Of a stretch of DNA of 64,000 nucleotides, positions 54,162-63,225 are shown one piece after another. The notes under the pieces are model-generated. The model was not told the DNA's origin. It saw nothing but the letters and a program-made list of their open reading frames with translations, and searched no databases. The position numbers and the translations under genes were made by a program. This DNA is from Streptomyces sp. BHT-5-2 (lineage in GTDB: Bacteria; Actinomycetota; Actinomycetes; Streptomycetales; Streptomycetaceae): positions 2,666,001 through 2,730,000 of the forward strand of contig NZ_CP081496.1 of NCBI RefSeq assembly GCF_019774615.1, in the 5' to 3' direction. Every line of letters begins with the position of its first letter. Position 1 is the stretch's first letter.

Positions 54162-55663
54162 CGGGTGCCGTCGCCCTTGCCCTCGTCGCCCCTGCCCTCG
54201 TCCTCGGGGCCGCGCGGGCCGCCGTCGGCAGGGTCGGAGCCCCCGGCGCCGGCGTCACCGCCGCGCTTGGTGAGGTCCGGGCCGCCGCCGCTCGCCGCCT
54301 CGCCCAGCATCTTGTCGAGCTCGGAGAAGTCCGCGTGCTCGCGGTGGACGAAGCCGTCCGGGTCGTCCAGATCCCCCGCCGTCGGCAGCATGTCCGGGTG
54401 CTCCCACAGGCCGTCGCGGCCGTCCAGGCCCCGCGCGTCCGTCAGGGAGGCCCACAGCCGCGAGGCGTCCCGCAGGCGGCGCGGGCGCAGCTGGAGCCCG
54501 ATCAGTGTGGAGAACGTCTGCTCGGCCGGACCGCCGGTGGCCCGGCGCCGCCGCAGCGTCTCGCGGAGCTTGTCCGCGGACGGCAGGTGCGGCTTGGCGG
54601 CGGCGTGCACCACCGCGTCCACCCAGCCTTCGACGAGCGCCAGCGCGGTCTCCAGGCGGGCCAGCGCGGCCTTCTGCTCCGGGGTGTCCTCGGGCTGGAA
54701 CATGCCTCCCTGGAGGGCGTTCTGCAGCTCCTCGGGGTGCTGCGGGTCGATCTGGCCGACCATGTCCTCCAGCTTGGTCGTGTCGACCTTGATGCCGCGC
54801 GCATAGCCCTCGACGGCACCGAACAGATGCGAGCGCAGCCACGGCACATGGGCGAAGAGCCGCTGGTGGGCGGCCTCGCGCAGGGCCAGATAGAGCCGCA
54901 CCTCCTCCTCCGGGACGCCCAGTCCGGCGCCGAACGCCGTGACGTTCGCCGGCAGCAGCGCGGCCTTGCCGGCCGGGCCCAGCGGCAGCCCGACGTCGGT
55001 GGAACCGACGACCTCGGAGGCCAGCACGCCCAGCGCCTGCCCGATCTGGGCGCCGAACATCGCGCCGCCCATGGAGCGCATCATCCCGAGCAGCGGGCCG
55101 GCCATGGCCTGCATCTCCTCGGGCAGCACCTCGCCCATCGCCGACCCGACCCGCTCGGCGAGCGGATCGACCAGGTCCTTCCACACTGGCAGGGTCTCCT
55201 CGACCCACTCGGCGCGGCTCCAGGCCACCACCGAGCCGGCGCCCGACGGGAGCGACGTCACCCCGTCCAGCCACAGGTCCGCCAGGCGCACGGCCTCCTG
55301 GACCGCCGTCCGCTCACCGGTGGAGACGCTGGCGTCCTTGCTGCCGTCCTCGGCGCCCTGCGCGACGGTCTGCCGCGCGATGTCCTTGGCCATCTCCCAG
55401 TTCACCGGGCCGCCCTCGTAGGAGAGCATCTGGCCGAGCCGCTGGAAGGCGGCGCCGAGGTCGCCGGGGTTCATCTGGCCGCCGGGTCCCCCCATGCCGC
55501 CGAAGAGCGCGGCGAACGGATTGTCCGCGGCGCCGCTCCCGCCGCCGAACCCGAAGGGGTTCGCGGGGCCCTGGCTACCTCCCTGGCCGCCCTTCTGCTT
55601 GCCGTTGTCGCCGTCCTCCGGCTCCTCCGGCGGAAGGCCGAATCCGAATGGGGTGTCACTCAC
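54158..55663 (-). CDS. Zinc-dependent metalloprotease-like protein (DUF2342)
   Basis: A 501-aa protein of the actinobacterial DUF2342 family. A Gly/Pro/Phe-rich start (FGFGLPPEEPEDG) precedes a mainly helical body. The zincin-like motif LREAAHQRLF lies near residue 267 and replaces the usual HExxH by EAAHxR, so proteolytic activity is uncertain. The C-terminus is an acidic low-complexity tail. GTG 55663 has GAGGAAA upstream. In M. tuberculosis a member (Rv3195) lies in the same place relative to whiB7 and the PDZ-protease gene. Confidence 0.88.
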   Translation of the reverse strand: MSDTPFGFGLPPEEPEDGDNGKQKGGQGGSQGPANPFGFGGGSGAADNPFAALFGGMGGPGGQMNPGDLGAAFQRLGQMLSYEGGPVNWEMAKDIARQTVAQGAEDGSKDASVSTGERTAVQEAVRLADLWLDGVTSLPSGAGSVVAWSRAEWVEETLPVWKDLVDPLAERVGSAMGEVLPEEMQAMAGPLLGMMRSMGGAMFGAQIGQALGVLASEVVGSTDVGLPLGPAGKAALLPANVTAFGAGLGVPEEEVRLYLALREAAHQRLFAHVPWLRSHLFGAVEGYARGIKVDTTKLEDMVGQIDPQHPEELQNALQGGMFQPEDTPEQKAALARLETALALVEGWVDAVVHAAAKPHLPSADKLRETLRRRRATGGPAEQTFSTLIGLQLRPRRLRDASRLWASLTDARGLDGRDGLWEHPDMLPTAGDLDDPDGFVHREHADFSELDKMLGEAASGGGPDLTKRGGDAGAGGSDPADGGPRGPEDEGRGDEGKGDGTR

Positions 55664-55853
55664 GGGTTTCCTCGGCTCGTAGGGCCGCCGGCCCTACGCC
55701 GACGGCGGCTGCCCGACATCACCTCCAGCGTAGACACTCGCCCCGCCTCGGGGCTCGGTGCTTCGCTGTCCCGGTGGCTGCGGCAGGATGGATGCCACCT
55801 GGTGCGGGCGCGTTCGCCGCGCCCGCACTGAAGACAACCGCTGGAGACGCCCG

Positions 55854-57002
55854 GTGAGTTCCCCAGATCCGACCGTTCGCGCAGCGCGAAACGCTGCCGC
55901 CACAGCCGAACAGGCAGACCGCGGCCCGGCCGGCGCGGCCCGGCCGCTGCGCCGCCCCGTCGTCGCCGTCACCGGAGCCGCCTCCGGGGTCGGCGCGCTG
56001 CTCACCCGTGCCCTGGTCGAGTCCGACGAGGTCAAGCAGGTGGTGGCCATCGACGAACGGCCCGGTGACGTCACCGAGGCCCAGTGGCACGTCCTGGACG
56101 TCCGCGACCCCGCCATCGCCGACAAACTCCGCGGAACGGACGTCGTCGTCCATCTCGCCCTCGATCTCGACCTGGAGACCGACGCCGCGGCCCGCACCGC
56201 CTACAACGTGCGCGGCACCCAGACCGTGCTGACCGCCGCCGCGGCCGCCGGCGTCCACCGGGTCGTGCTGTGCACCTCCGCCATGGTCTACGGGGCCCTG
56301 CCCGACAACGACGTCCCGCTCGCCGAGGACGCCGAGCTGCGCGCCACCGCGGACGCCACCGGGGTCGGCGACCTCCTGGAGATCGAGCACCTGGCGCGCC
56401 GCGCCCCGCGCGCCCACCCCGGCCTGAACGTCACCGTGGTGCGCCCCGCCGTCCTGGTCGGCGGCACCGACACCGCGCTCACCCGCTACTTCGAGTCGCC
56501 GCGCCTCCTGGTCGTCGCCGGCTCCCGCCCGGCCTGGCAGTTCTGCCACGTGGAGGACCTGGTCGGCGCCCTGGAGTACGCCGCGCTGGAGAAGGTCGAG
56601 GGCGAGCTGGCGGTGGGCTGCGACGGCTGGCTGGAGCAGGAGGAGGTCGAGGAGCTCTCCGGTATCCGGCGCATGGAGCTGCCGTCCTCCGTGGCACTGG
56701 GGGCCGCCGCCCGGCTGCACCGGATCGGCCTGACGCCGTCGCCCGCCGGGGACCTCGCCTACACCATGCACCCCTGGGTGGTCAGCGGCAGCCGGCTGCA
56801 CGACGCGGGCTGGCGGCCCCGCTGGACCAACGAGGAGGTCCTCGCCGAGCTGCTGGCGGAGGTCGCCGGCCGGCACACCGTCGCCGGCCGCCGGCTGGGC
56901 CGCAAGGACGCCACCGCCGCGGGCGCCGCCGGCGCGACCGTCGCGCTCCTCGGTACCGCGGCCCTGGTCCGCCGCGCCCGCAAGGCCCGCCGCCGCATCT
57001 GA
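55854..57002 (+). CDS. SDR/NAD-dependent epimerase-like protein with C-terminal membrane anchor
   Basis: A 382-aa extended SDR. The dinucleotide motif TGAASGVGA is near residues 40-48, followed by DVRDPAIADKL, VVHLALDLD and LCTSAMVYG. No clear YxxxK catalytic pair follows, so it may be a binding or sensory SDR. The C-terminus has one hydrophobic segment (GAAGATVALLGTAALV) and a basic end, suggesting a tail anchor. GTG 55854 has GGAG upstream. It is divergent from the DUF2342 gene. Confidence 0.85.
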   Translation: MSSPDPTVRAARNAAATAEQADRGPAGAARPLRRPVVAVTGAASGVGALLTRALVESDEVKQVVAIDERPGDVTEAQWHVLDVRDPAIADKLRGTDVVVHLALDLDLETDAAARTAYNVRGTQTVLTAAAAAGVHRVVLCTSAMVYGALPDNDVPLAEDAELRATADATGVGDLLEIEHLARRAPRAHPGLNVTVVRPAVLVGGTDTALTRYFESPRLLVVAGSRPAWQFCHVEDLVGALEYAALEKVEGELAVGCDGWLEQEEVEELSGIRRMELPSSVALGAAARLHRIGLTPSPAGDLAYTMHPWVVSGSRLHDAGWRPRWTNEEVLAELLAEVAGRHTVAGRRLGRKDATAAGAAGATVALLGTAALVRRARKARRRI

Positions 57003-57134
57003 CGCCACCGGCCGCCGCCGCGCCCCGGGTCCGCCCCCGAGGCCCGGCGCCTGTACGAGCCTCCATACGGGGCCTCGGACGCCCGGTGGATTCGGCCATT
57101 TCCCGGTGCCCGCCCGGTGCGGCACGATGGGACC

Positions 57135-57614
<480 letters not shown>

Positions 57615-57805
57615 GCGCCCTCTTCCGGGGGCGGTGGTCGGGCGACGGGAGGGCGGGTCGGGACCTTGCGATCCGGGTCCTGCGACCGGACCGGTACCTC
57701 GGGTTCCGGTTGCGTAACCGGCTCCCCGGCACCAGCGTTGACGTGGCAGATGGTTAATCTGCTTATTTGTCGATCGTGGGCGCGCAAGGTGTTAGGGAGG
57801 TCCCC

Positions 57806-58009
57806 ATGGGAGCGCTCCTCTGGCTGCTGATTCCGGTGCTGGCCGGACTGGTCGCCGCGCTGTGGAGCAGCTGGGCCATGCGCAACCGCCGGAGCGGGGA
57901 CGTCGCCGAGCTGGCCGGCTACGCACGGTTCCGCGCCGCGATGGAGAAGCAGCACATCGCTCCCGCCACCGCCGCGGCCGCCCCCGAGCACGCCTCGGAT
58001 CCGGCCTGA
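57806..58009 (+). CDS. Small membrane protein (67 aa)
   Basis: Starts MGALLWLLIPVLAGLVAALW: one N-terminal membrane helix (residues 2-21), then a short basic and Ala-rich cytoplasmic tail. GGGAGG is 6 bases before ATG 57806. It is followed 89 bp later by the PDZ-Lon-like gene on the same strand, with which it may function. Homology to a known family is not recognised. Confidence 0.75.
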   Translation: MGALLWLLIPVLAGLVAALWSSWAMRNRRSGDVAELAGYARFRAAMEKQHIAPATAAAAPEHASDPA

Positions 58010-58098
58010 CACCTCGCCGCCCGGCGCGGCCCGCACGGCGGTCCCCGTACGGACGGCCCCGCGGGCCGGTTGTCATACCCGTCCCGTACTGTCGTTCC

Positions 58099-59196
58099 AT
58101 GCCACGCCGCACCGCGACGCTGCTCGCCTCGACCCTGATGCTGATCGCGCTGCTCTGCGCCGGGGTGCTGATTCCCGTCCCGTACGCCGAGATGTCGCCG
58201 GGGCCGACGGTCAACACCCTCGGTGACCACAACGGCGAGCCGGTCCTGCAGATCGGCGGCGGCCGGAAGACCTACCAGACCTCCGGCCATCTGAACATGA
58301 CGACCGTCCGCGTCACCGGCCCGGACTACCGCATGAACCTCCTCGAGGCGATCTACGGCTGGCTGGACCCGAGCAGCGCGGTGGTGCCGCACCGGACGCT
58401 CTACCCCGAGGGGCAGACGGCCGAGCAGGCCGACCAGCAGAACGCCGAGGAGTTCACCCAGTCCCAGGAGAGCGCCAAGGTCGCCGCGCTCCGGCAGCTG
58501 CACATCCCGGTGGCCAGCCAGACCGTCGTCGGCGCCGTCGTCAAGGACAAGCCGGCCGACGGGGTGCTGCACGCCGGCGACGTGATCAAGGCGGTGGACG
58601 GCCGGAAGATCGAGCAGGCCGGCGACGTGGCCGCGTTCGTCACCCGGCACAAGCCGGGCCAGAAGGTGGTCTTCACCGTCATCCCCGCCAAGGAGGCGGC
58701 CGCCGCGGAGAAGCAGGGCAAGCAGCCCGAGGGCCCCGGCAAGCAGGTCGCGGTCACCACGGCGGCGTCCGGCGGCCGGGCGGTCGTGGGCATCCAGGCC
58801 CAGGTGGACCACATCTTCCCGTTCCCCATCGACGTGAAGCTCGCCGACGTCGGCGGCCCCAGCGCCGGGCTGATGTTCGCGCTCGGCATCGTGGACAAGC
58901 TCACCCCCGGCGGCAATCTGACCGGCGGCCGGTTCGTGGCGGGTACGGGCACGATCGACGACCGGGGCAAGGTCGGCCCGATCGGCGGCATTTCGATGAA
59001 GACGATCGGTGCGCGGGACAAGGGCGCGGAATTCTTCCTGACGCCCAAGGACAACTGCGCGGCCGCCGCGAAGGACACCCCCGACGGCCTCCGGCTGGTC
59101 AAGGTCGACACCATAGGGGACGCGGTGCAGGCGCTGGAGAAGATCCGCAAGAACGACCTGGCCGGCCTGCCGAGTTGCAGCCCGGCAGGCCGGTAG
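58099..59196 (+). CDS. PDZ domain / Lon-type membrane protease
   Basis: A 365-aa membrane-anchored protease. An N-terminal helix (about residues 8-28) is followed by a YlbL-type extracytoplasmic domain, a PDZ region (AGDVIKAVDGRKIEQ) and a C-terminal Lon-type proteolytic domain with Ser255 in GGPSAGL and Lys301 in GGISMK, the Ser-Lys dyad. This is the family of B. subtilis YlbL and M. tuberculosis Rv3194c. ATG 58099 is 6 bases after TACTGT (58087-58092). The preceding TTGTCA plus 11 bases is a partial match to the RecA-NDp damage promoter. The YlbL protein of B. subtilis degrades a cell-division inhibitor after DNA damage, which would fit. Confidence 0.93.
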   Translation: MPRRTATLLASTLMLIALLCAGVLIPVPYAEMSPGPTVNTLGDHNGEPVLQIGGGRKTYQTSGHLNMTTVRVTGPDYRMNLLEAIYGWLDPSSAVVPHRTLYPEGQTAEQADQQNAEEFTQSQESAKVAALRQLHIPVASQTVVGAVVKDKPADGVLHAGDVIKAVDGRKIEQAGDVAAFVTRHKPGQKVVFTVIPAKEAAAAEKQGKQPEGPGKQVAVTTAASGGRAVVGIQAQVDHIFPFPIDVKLADVGGPSAGLMFALGIVDKLTPGGNLTGGRFVAGTGTIDDRGKVGPIGGISMKTIGARDKGAEFFLTPKDNCAAAAKDTPDGLRLVKVDTIGDAVQALEKIRKNDLAGLPSCSPAGR

Positions 59197-59208
59197 CGGG
59201 AGCGGGGA

Positions 59209-59233
59209 GCGGCGGGCCCGTCCGGCCCGCCGC
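59209..59233. terminator. Hairpin terminator between convergent genes
   Basis: GCGGCGGGCC (59209-59218) pairs with 59224-59233 around a 5-base loop. Confidence 0.7.
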
Positions 59234-59237
59234 GCGA

Positions 59238-59795
59238 CTACTCCTCCTCGAAGGTCGCCGCCAGCGCGTCCGCGAGGCCGGGGACCAGCGACCTGCCGGT
59301 CAGCACCTCGGAGGTGGAGTCCTTCTCGCGCAGCCGCAGCGCCGACTCGCGGGAGCCGTCCCGGAGGACGGCCACCGTCATCCGCACCTCCTGGCGCTCG
59401 GGGTGCTCGGCGACCCACTTGGCGAGCTGCTTCTCGGTCATGCCCGCCGGCTCGGCGTCCTCGGCGGACGGCGGCAGCATCAGGCGCTCCACGGTCAGCG
59501 CGCAGCCGACCACGGCGTCGGGCCAGGCGATGGTGGCGAGGAACTCGTCCAGCGGGGCGCCGGCCGGGATCTCGTCCTGCTCGATGGGGGTCAGGGACGT
59601 GTCGGTGGACTCCTCGATGCCCAGCTGGGCGGCGAGCGAGGGCTCCTGTGCACGGAGCTTGTCGGTGTCGACGAGGGCGAACAGACGGGCCGGCTGGTCC
59701 CAGCCGAGGCCGGCGGCGTACTCGTCGATCTCGAGTACCGCGCGGGTCAGCGGGTCGGCGGCCAGCGGGGTGCCGTCAACGGGGAGGTTGGTCAT
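59238..59795 (-). CDS. Conserved hypothetical protein (PPA1309-like family)
   Basis: A 185-aa acidic protein starting MTNLPVDGTPLAADPLTRAVLEID, which resembles an actinobacterial family named after PPA1309. No catalytic motif. ATG 59795 is preferred to an ATG nine bases upstream because CACGAT lies 7 bases before it; neither has a ribosome site. It is divergent from the UPF0182 gene. Function is unknown. Confidence 0.75.
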   Translation of the reverse strand: MTNLPVDGTPLAADPLTRAVLEIDEYAAGLGWDQPARLFALVDTDKLRAQEPSLAAQLGIEESTDTSLTPIEQDEIPAGAPLDEFLATIAWPDAVVGCALTVERLMLPPSAEDAEPAGMTEKQLAKWVAEHPERQEVRMTVAVLRDGSRESALRLREKDSTSEVLTGRSLVPGLADALAATFEEE

Positions 59796-59919
59796 GCCCA
59801 ACATCGTGCCCTGTGCACCCCGGAAATCGGGAACCGAGTAAAGCCGTCGTAAGTTGCATCACTGGGTCCTAGTATCGCCGGGCCTGCCCCACACGACAGC
59901 GAACTTCGAGGTGCGCACC

Positions 59920-62829
59920 TTGGCTTTCCAGATGCCGGACCGCGGCGGAGGCCCCTCCGGGCCACGGATCAGAGTAGGCCGACCGTCGCGGCGGCTGCGG
60001 ACCCTGCTCATGACGTTGGGCGTGCTGGCCGTGCTGGCCATGCTCTTCGTGATGTTCTCGGGATTCTGGACCGACTGGCTCTGGTACCGCTCGGTCCATT
60101 TCTCGTCGGTCTTCACCACCACCCTGTGGACCAAGATCGGACTGTTCTTCTCCTTCGGCGTCGTGATGGCGGTCGCCGTCGGCGTCAACATCTGGCTGGC
60201 GCACCGGCTGCGGCCGCCGCTCAGCGCGATGTCCGTGGAGCAGCAGAGCCTGGACCGCTACCGCATGGGCATCGCCCCGTTCAAGAAGTGGGCGCTGATC
60301 GCGATCACGGCGGTGATCGGGCTGATCGCCGGGGCCTCCGCCTCCGGTGAGTGGCGCACCTGGCTCCAGTGGGTCAACGGCGTCCCGTTCGGCACCACGG
60401 ACCCGCAGTTCCACAAGGACGTCTCGTTCTACGCCTTCGATCTGCCGTGGTACCGCTTCCTGTTGAGCTTCGGCTTCGCCTGCGCGGTGCTGTCCCTGGT
60501 GGCCGCGGTGCTCACCCACTACCTCTACGGCGGGCTGCGGCTGACCAGCCCCGGCTCGCGGGCGACCGCCGCCGCCACCGGTCACCTCTCGGTGCTGGTG
60601 GGCATCTTCGTCTCCCTGAAGGCGATCGCGTACTGGCTCGACCGGTACGGCCTCGCGGTGAAGTCCAGCGGCCTGAAGTCGGCCGACAACTGGACCGGTC
60701 TGCGCTATGTCGACGCCAACGCCTACCTGCCGGCGAAGACCATCCTGTTCTTCATCGCGGCGATCTGCGCGGTGCTGTTCTTCGCCACCCTCTGGCGGCG
60801 CACCTGGCAGCTGCCGGTGATCGGCTTCGGCCTGATGGTGCTCTCCGCCGTGCTGATCGGCGGGCTGTACCCGGCGATCGTCCAGAAGTTCCAGGTCCAG
60901 CCGAACGAGCAGGCCAAGGAAGCGCCGTACATCAACAAGAACATCAAGGCGACCCGGGACGCGTACGGCATCCAGGACTCCGAGGTGGCGCCCTACAAGG
61001 GCAACTACAAGCCGGCCTCCAAGGAGGACGCCCAGCGGCTGCGCGACGAGGCCGACACCACGGCCAGCATGCGGCTGCTCGACCCGAACGTGGTCTCGCC
61101 GGCCTTCCAGCAACAGCAGCAGGTGCGGTCCTACTACCAGTTCCCGTCCACCCTGGACGTCGACCGGTACAAGGACAAGGACGGCAAGGAGCAGGACACC
61201 GTCATCGGCCTGCGCGAGCTGAACATCGCCGGCATCCCCGAGCGCAACTGGATCAACGACCACTTCAAGTACACCCACGGCTACGGCGCGGTCACCGCCA
61301 AGGGCACCGAGACCGCCGACGGCGGCGGCCCGCAGTACACCGAGTCCGACCTGCCGACCAAGGGCCAGCTCCCGTCGTACGAACAGCGCGTCTACTACGG
61401 CGAGAAGACCACCCAGTACTCCATCGTGGGCGGGCCGCAGCAGGAGCTGGACTACTCCGACGACAGCGGCGAGAAGGGCTACCGCTACCAGGGCAAGAGC
61501 GGGGTGAGCCTGTCCAACCCGATCAACCGCGCCGCGTACGCGGTGGCGTTCGGGGAGCCGCAGATCCTCTACTCCGGCGCCATCGGGGACAAGTCGCGGA
61601 TCCTCTACAACCGCACGCCCAAGGAGCGCGTCGAGTCCGTCGCCCCCTGGCTGACCATCGACGGCGACGCCTACCCGGCGGTGATCAACGGCCGGATCCA
61701 GTGGATCGTGGACGCGTACACCACCAGCAACGGCTACCCGTACGCCTCGCGCACCACCCTCGGGGACAGCACCGCCGACTCGCTCACCAACGGCCAGCGC
61801 GCGGTGGTGGCCCAGCAGAACCAGGTCAACTACATCCGCAACTCCGTCAAGGCCACGGTCGACGCCTACGACGGCACGGTCAAGCTCTACCAGTGGGACA
61901 CCAAGGACCCGGTCCTGAAGACCTGGATGAAGGCGTTCCCCGGCACGGTCGAGAAGAAGAGCGACATCAGCCCCGAGCTGAAGGCCCACCTGCGCTACCC
62001 GCAGGACCTCTTCAAGGTCCAGCGCCAGCTGCTGACCACGTACCACGTCACCGACCCGGGCACCTTCTACACCGGCTCGGAGCGCTGGCAGATCCCCAGC
62101 GACCCGACCACCAAGTCGGGCAACGCGGTGCCGCCGTACTACCTCAGCATGAAGATGCCCGGCCAGAAGGACCAGGCGTTCTCGCTGACGACGACCTTCA
62201 CGCCCAACAAGAAGGACAACCTGGGCGCCTTCATGGCCGTCGACGCGGACGCGACGAGCGGTGACTACGGCCGGATCAGACTGCTGAAGCTGCCCGCGCA
62301 GACACCGGTGCCGGGCCCGCAGCTGGCCCAGTCGAAGTTCAACTCCGACCCCACGATCGCCAACGAGCTCAACATCCTCAAGAAGTTCGGCGACTCGGAG
62401 ATCGAGTACGGCAACCTGCTGACCGTGCCCCTCAGCGGCGGTCTGCTCTACGTCGAACCGGTCTACCTGCGCGGCGCCAACACCAACTACCCGCTCCTGA
62501 AGAAGGTGTTGGTGAGCTACGGCGACAGCAAGCAGCCGGTCCTGGAGAACAGCCTCAAGGACGCGCTCGACGTGGTCTTCGGAAAGAAGGCGCCGAGCAC
62601 CGGCTCGGAGAACCCGCCGCCCGGCGGCGGGCAGACCGGTGAGCAGCCGCCACCGTCCGACAAGACCGTGCAGCAGGCCCTGGCGGACGCCGAAAAGGCG
62701 TACGACGAGGGCGAGAAGGCACGGGTGGCCGGCGACTGGGCCGCGTACGGCGAGGCCCAGAAGAAGCTGAAGGCCGCGCTGGACCAGGCGGCCAAGGCGT
62801 CCGAGAAGGGCGGCAAGCCGGGCGACTGA
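59920..62829 (+). CDS. UPF0182 family large membrane protein
   Basis: A 969-aa protein with about seven membrane helices in the first 300 residues ([35 protein letters not shown] and so on) and a large extracytoplasmic domain (about 320-890) rich in Tyr, Asp and Asn. The tail is acidic with Pro and Lys. The family is widespread in actinobacteria and of unknown role (mycobacterial Rv3193c, next to the PDZ protease gene, as here). Start is uncertain: TTG 59920 ([11 protein letters not shown]) has GAGGTG upstream; GTG 59911 is an alternative. A -10-like TAGTAT is at 59870-59875. Confidence 0.92.
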   Translation: MAFQMPDRGGGPSGPRIRVGRPSRRLRTLLMTLGVLAVLAMLFVMFSGFWTDWLWYRSVHFSSVFTTTLWTKIGLFFSFGVVMAVAVGVNIWLAHRLRPPLSAMSVEQQSLDRYRMGIAPFKKWALIAITAVIGLIAGASASGEWRTWLQWVNGVPFGTTDPQFHKDVSFYAFDLPWYRFLLSFGFACAVLSLVAAVLTHYLYGGLRLTSPGSRATAAATGHLSVLVGIFVSLKAIAYWLDRYGLAVKSSGLKSADNWTGLRYVDANAYLPAKTILFFIAAICAVLFFATLWRRTWQLPVIGFGLMVLSAVLIGGLYPAIVQKFQVQPNEQAKEAPYINKNIKATRDAYGIQDSEVAPYKGNYKPASKEDAQRLRDEADTTASMRLLDPNVVSPAFQQQQQVRSYYQFPSTLDVDRYKDKDGKEQDTVIGLRELNIAGIPERNWINDHFKYTHGYGAVTAKGTETADGGGPQYTESDLPTKGQLPSYEQRVYYGEKTTQYSIVGGPQQELDYSDDSGEKGYRYQGKSGVSLSNPINRAAYAVAFGEPQILYSGAIGDKSRILYNRTPKERVESVAPWLTIDGDAYPAVINGRIQWIVDAYTTSNGYPYASRTTLGDSTADSLTNGQRAVVAQQNQVNYIRNSVKATVDAYDGTVKLYQWDTKDPVLKTWMKAFPGTVEKKSDISPELKAHLRYPQDLFKVQRQLLTTYHVTDPGTFYTGSERWQIPSDPTTKSGNAVPPYYLSMKMPGQKDQAFSLTTTFTPNKKDNLGAFMAVDADATSGDYGRIRLLKLPAQTPVPGPQLAQSKFNSDPTIANELNILKKFGDSEIEYGNLLTVPLSGGLLYVEPVYLRGANTNYPLLKKVLVSYGDSKQPVLENSLKDALDVVFGKKAPSTGSENPPPGGGQTGEQPPPSDKTVQQALADAEKAYDEGEKARVAGDWAAYGEAQKKLKAALDQAAKASEKGGKPGD

Positions 62830-62851
62830 GCCGCCGCAGCGGGCCCCGCGG

Positions 62852-62887
62852 CCCGGTGGCCGCCGGCGTGAACCGGCGGCCACCGGG
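62852..62887 (+). terminator. Terminator after the UPF0182 gene
   Basis: A 15-bp perfect stem (62852-62866 with 62873-62887) and a 6-base loop, 22 bp after the UPF0182 stop. Confidence 0.8.
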
Positions 62888-62918
62888 GCCGGGAGTCAAC
62901 CGCGGCCCCGCGACGTGA

Positions 62919-62924
62919 TACGTT
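62919..62924 (+). promoter_or_regulatory. -10 element of the initiator tRNA gene
   Basis: TACGTT lies 13 bases before the first tRNA nucleotide. No good -35 is visible at 17-18 bases. Confidence 0.45.
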
Positions 62925-62937
62925 GGAGTCACAACGA

Positions 62938-63011
62938 CGCGGGGTGGAGCAGCTCGGTAGCTCGCTGGGCTCATAACCCAGAGGTCGCAGGTTCAAATCC
63001 TGTCCCCGCTA
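62938..63011 (+). tRNA. Initiator tRNA-fMet (CAT)
   Basis: A full cloverleaf of 74 nt with anticodon CAT at 62972-62974. The anticodon stem contains the three consecutive G-C pairs (GGG/CCC) that define initiator tRNA, and the first acceptor pair is a C-T mismatch instead of Watson-Crick, another initiator trait. T-loop TTCAAAT is normal. The CCA end is not encoded (sequence continues CTG). It stands alone and is followed by a strong hairpin. Confidence 0.95.
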
Positions 63012-63020
63012 CTGAAGACC

Positions 63021-63049
63021 AAGGCCCGGATTCCTTGAATCCGGGCCTT
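63021..63049 (+). terminator. Terminator of the initiator tRNA gene
   Basis: A 13-bp perfect stem (63021-63033 with 63037-63049, arm AAGGCCCGGATTC) with a 3-base loop, starting 10 bases after the tRNA. Confidence 0.85.
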
Positions 63050-63225
63050 CGTCATGCGTTCCGGTCAATGCCGATCAGGGGCGGGTCGGACAACCCATGT
63101 GGGAAAGCTGTGTGCTTGAGTTTGGCATGTCGCCGTGTCGGGAAGTCGACAAACCGCTGAAGTGACCTCACTGGCTGCGGTATACCAGGTGTACGCGGGT
63201 TACAGGTGATGCGACGATGGTTCTT

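Noticed and set aside
62938..63049. The tRNA-fMet 3' end as a phage or ICE attachment site
   Set aside because: No integrase, direct-repeat partner or composition change is present in the window.
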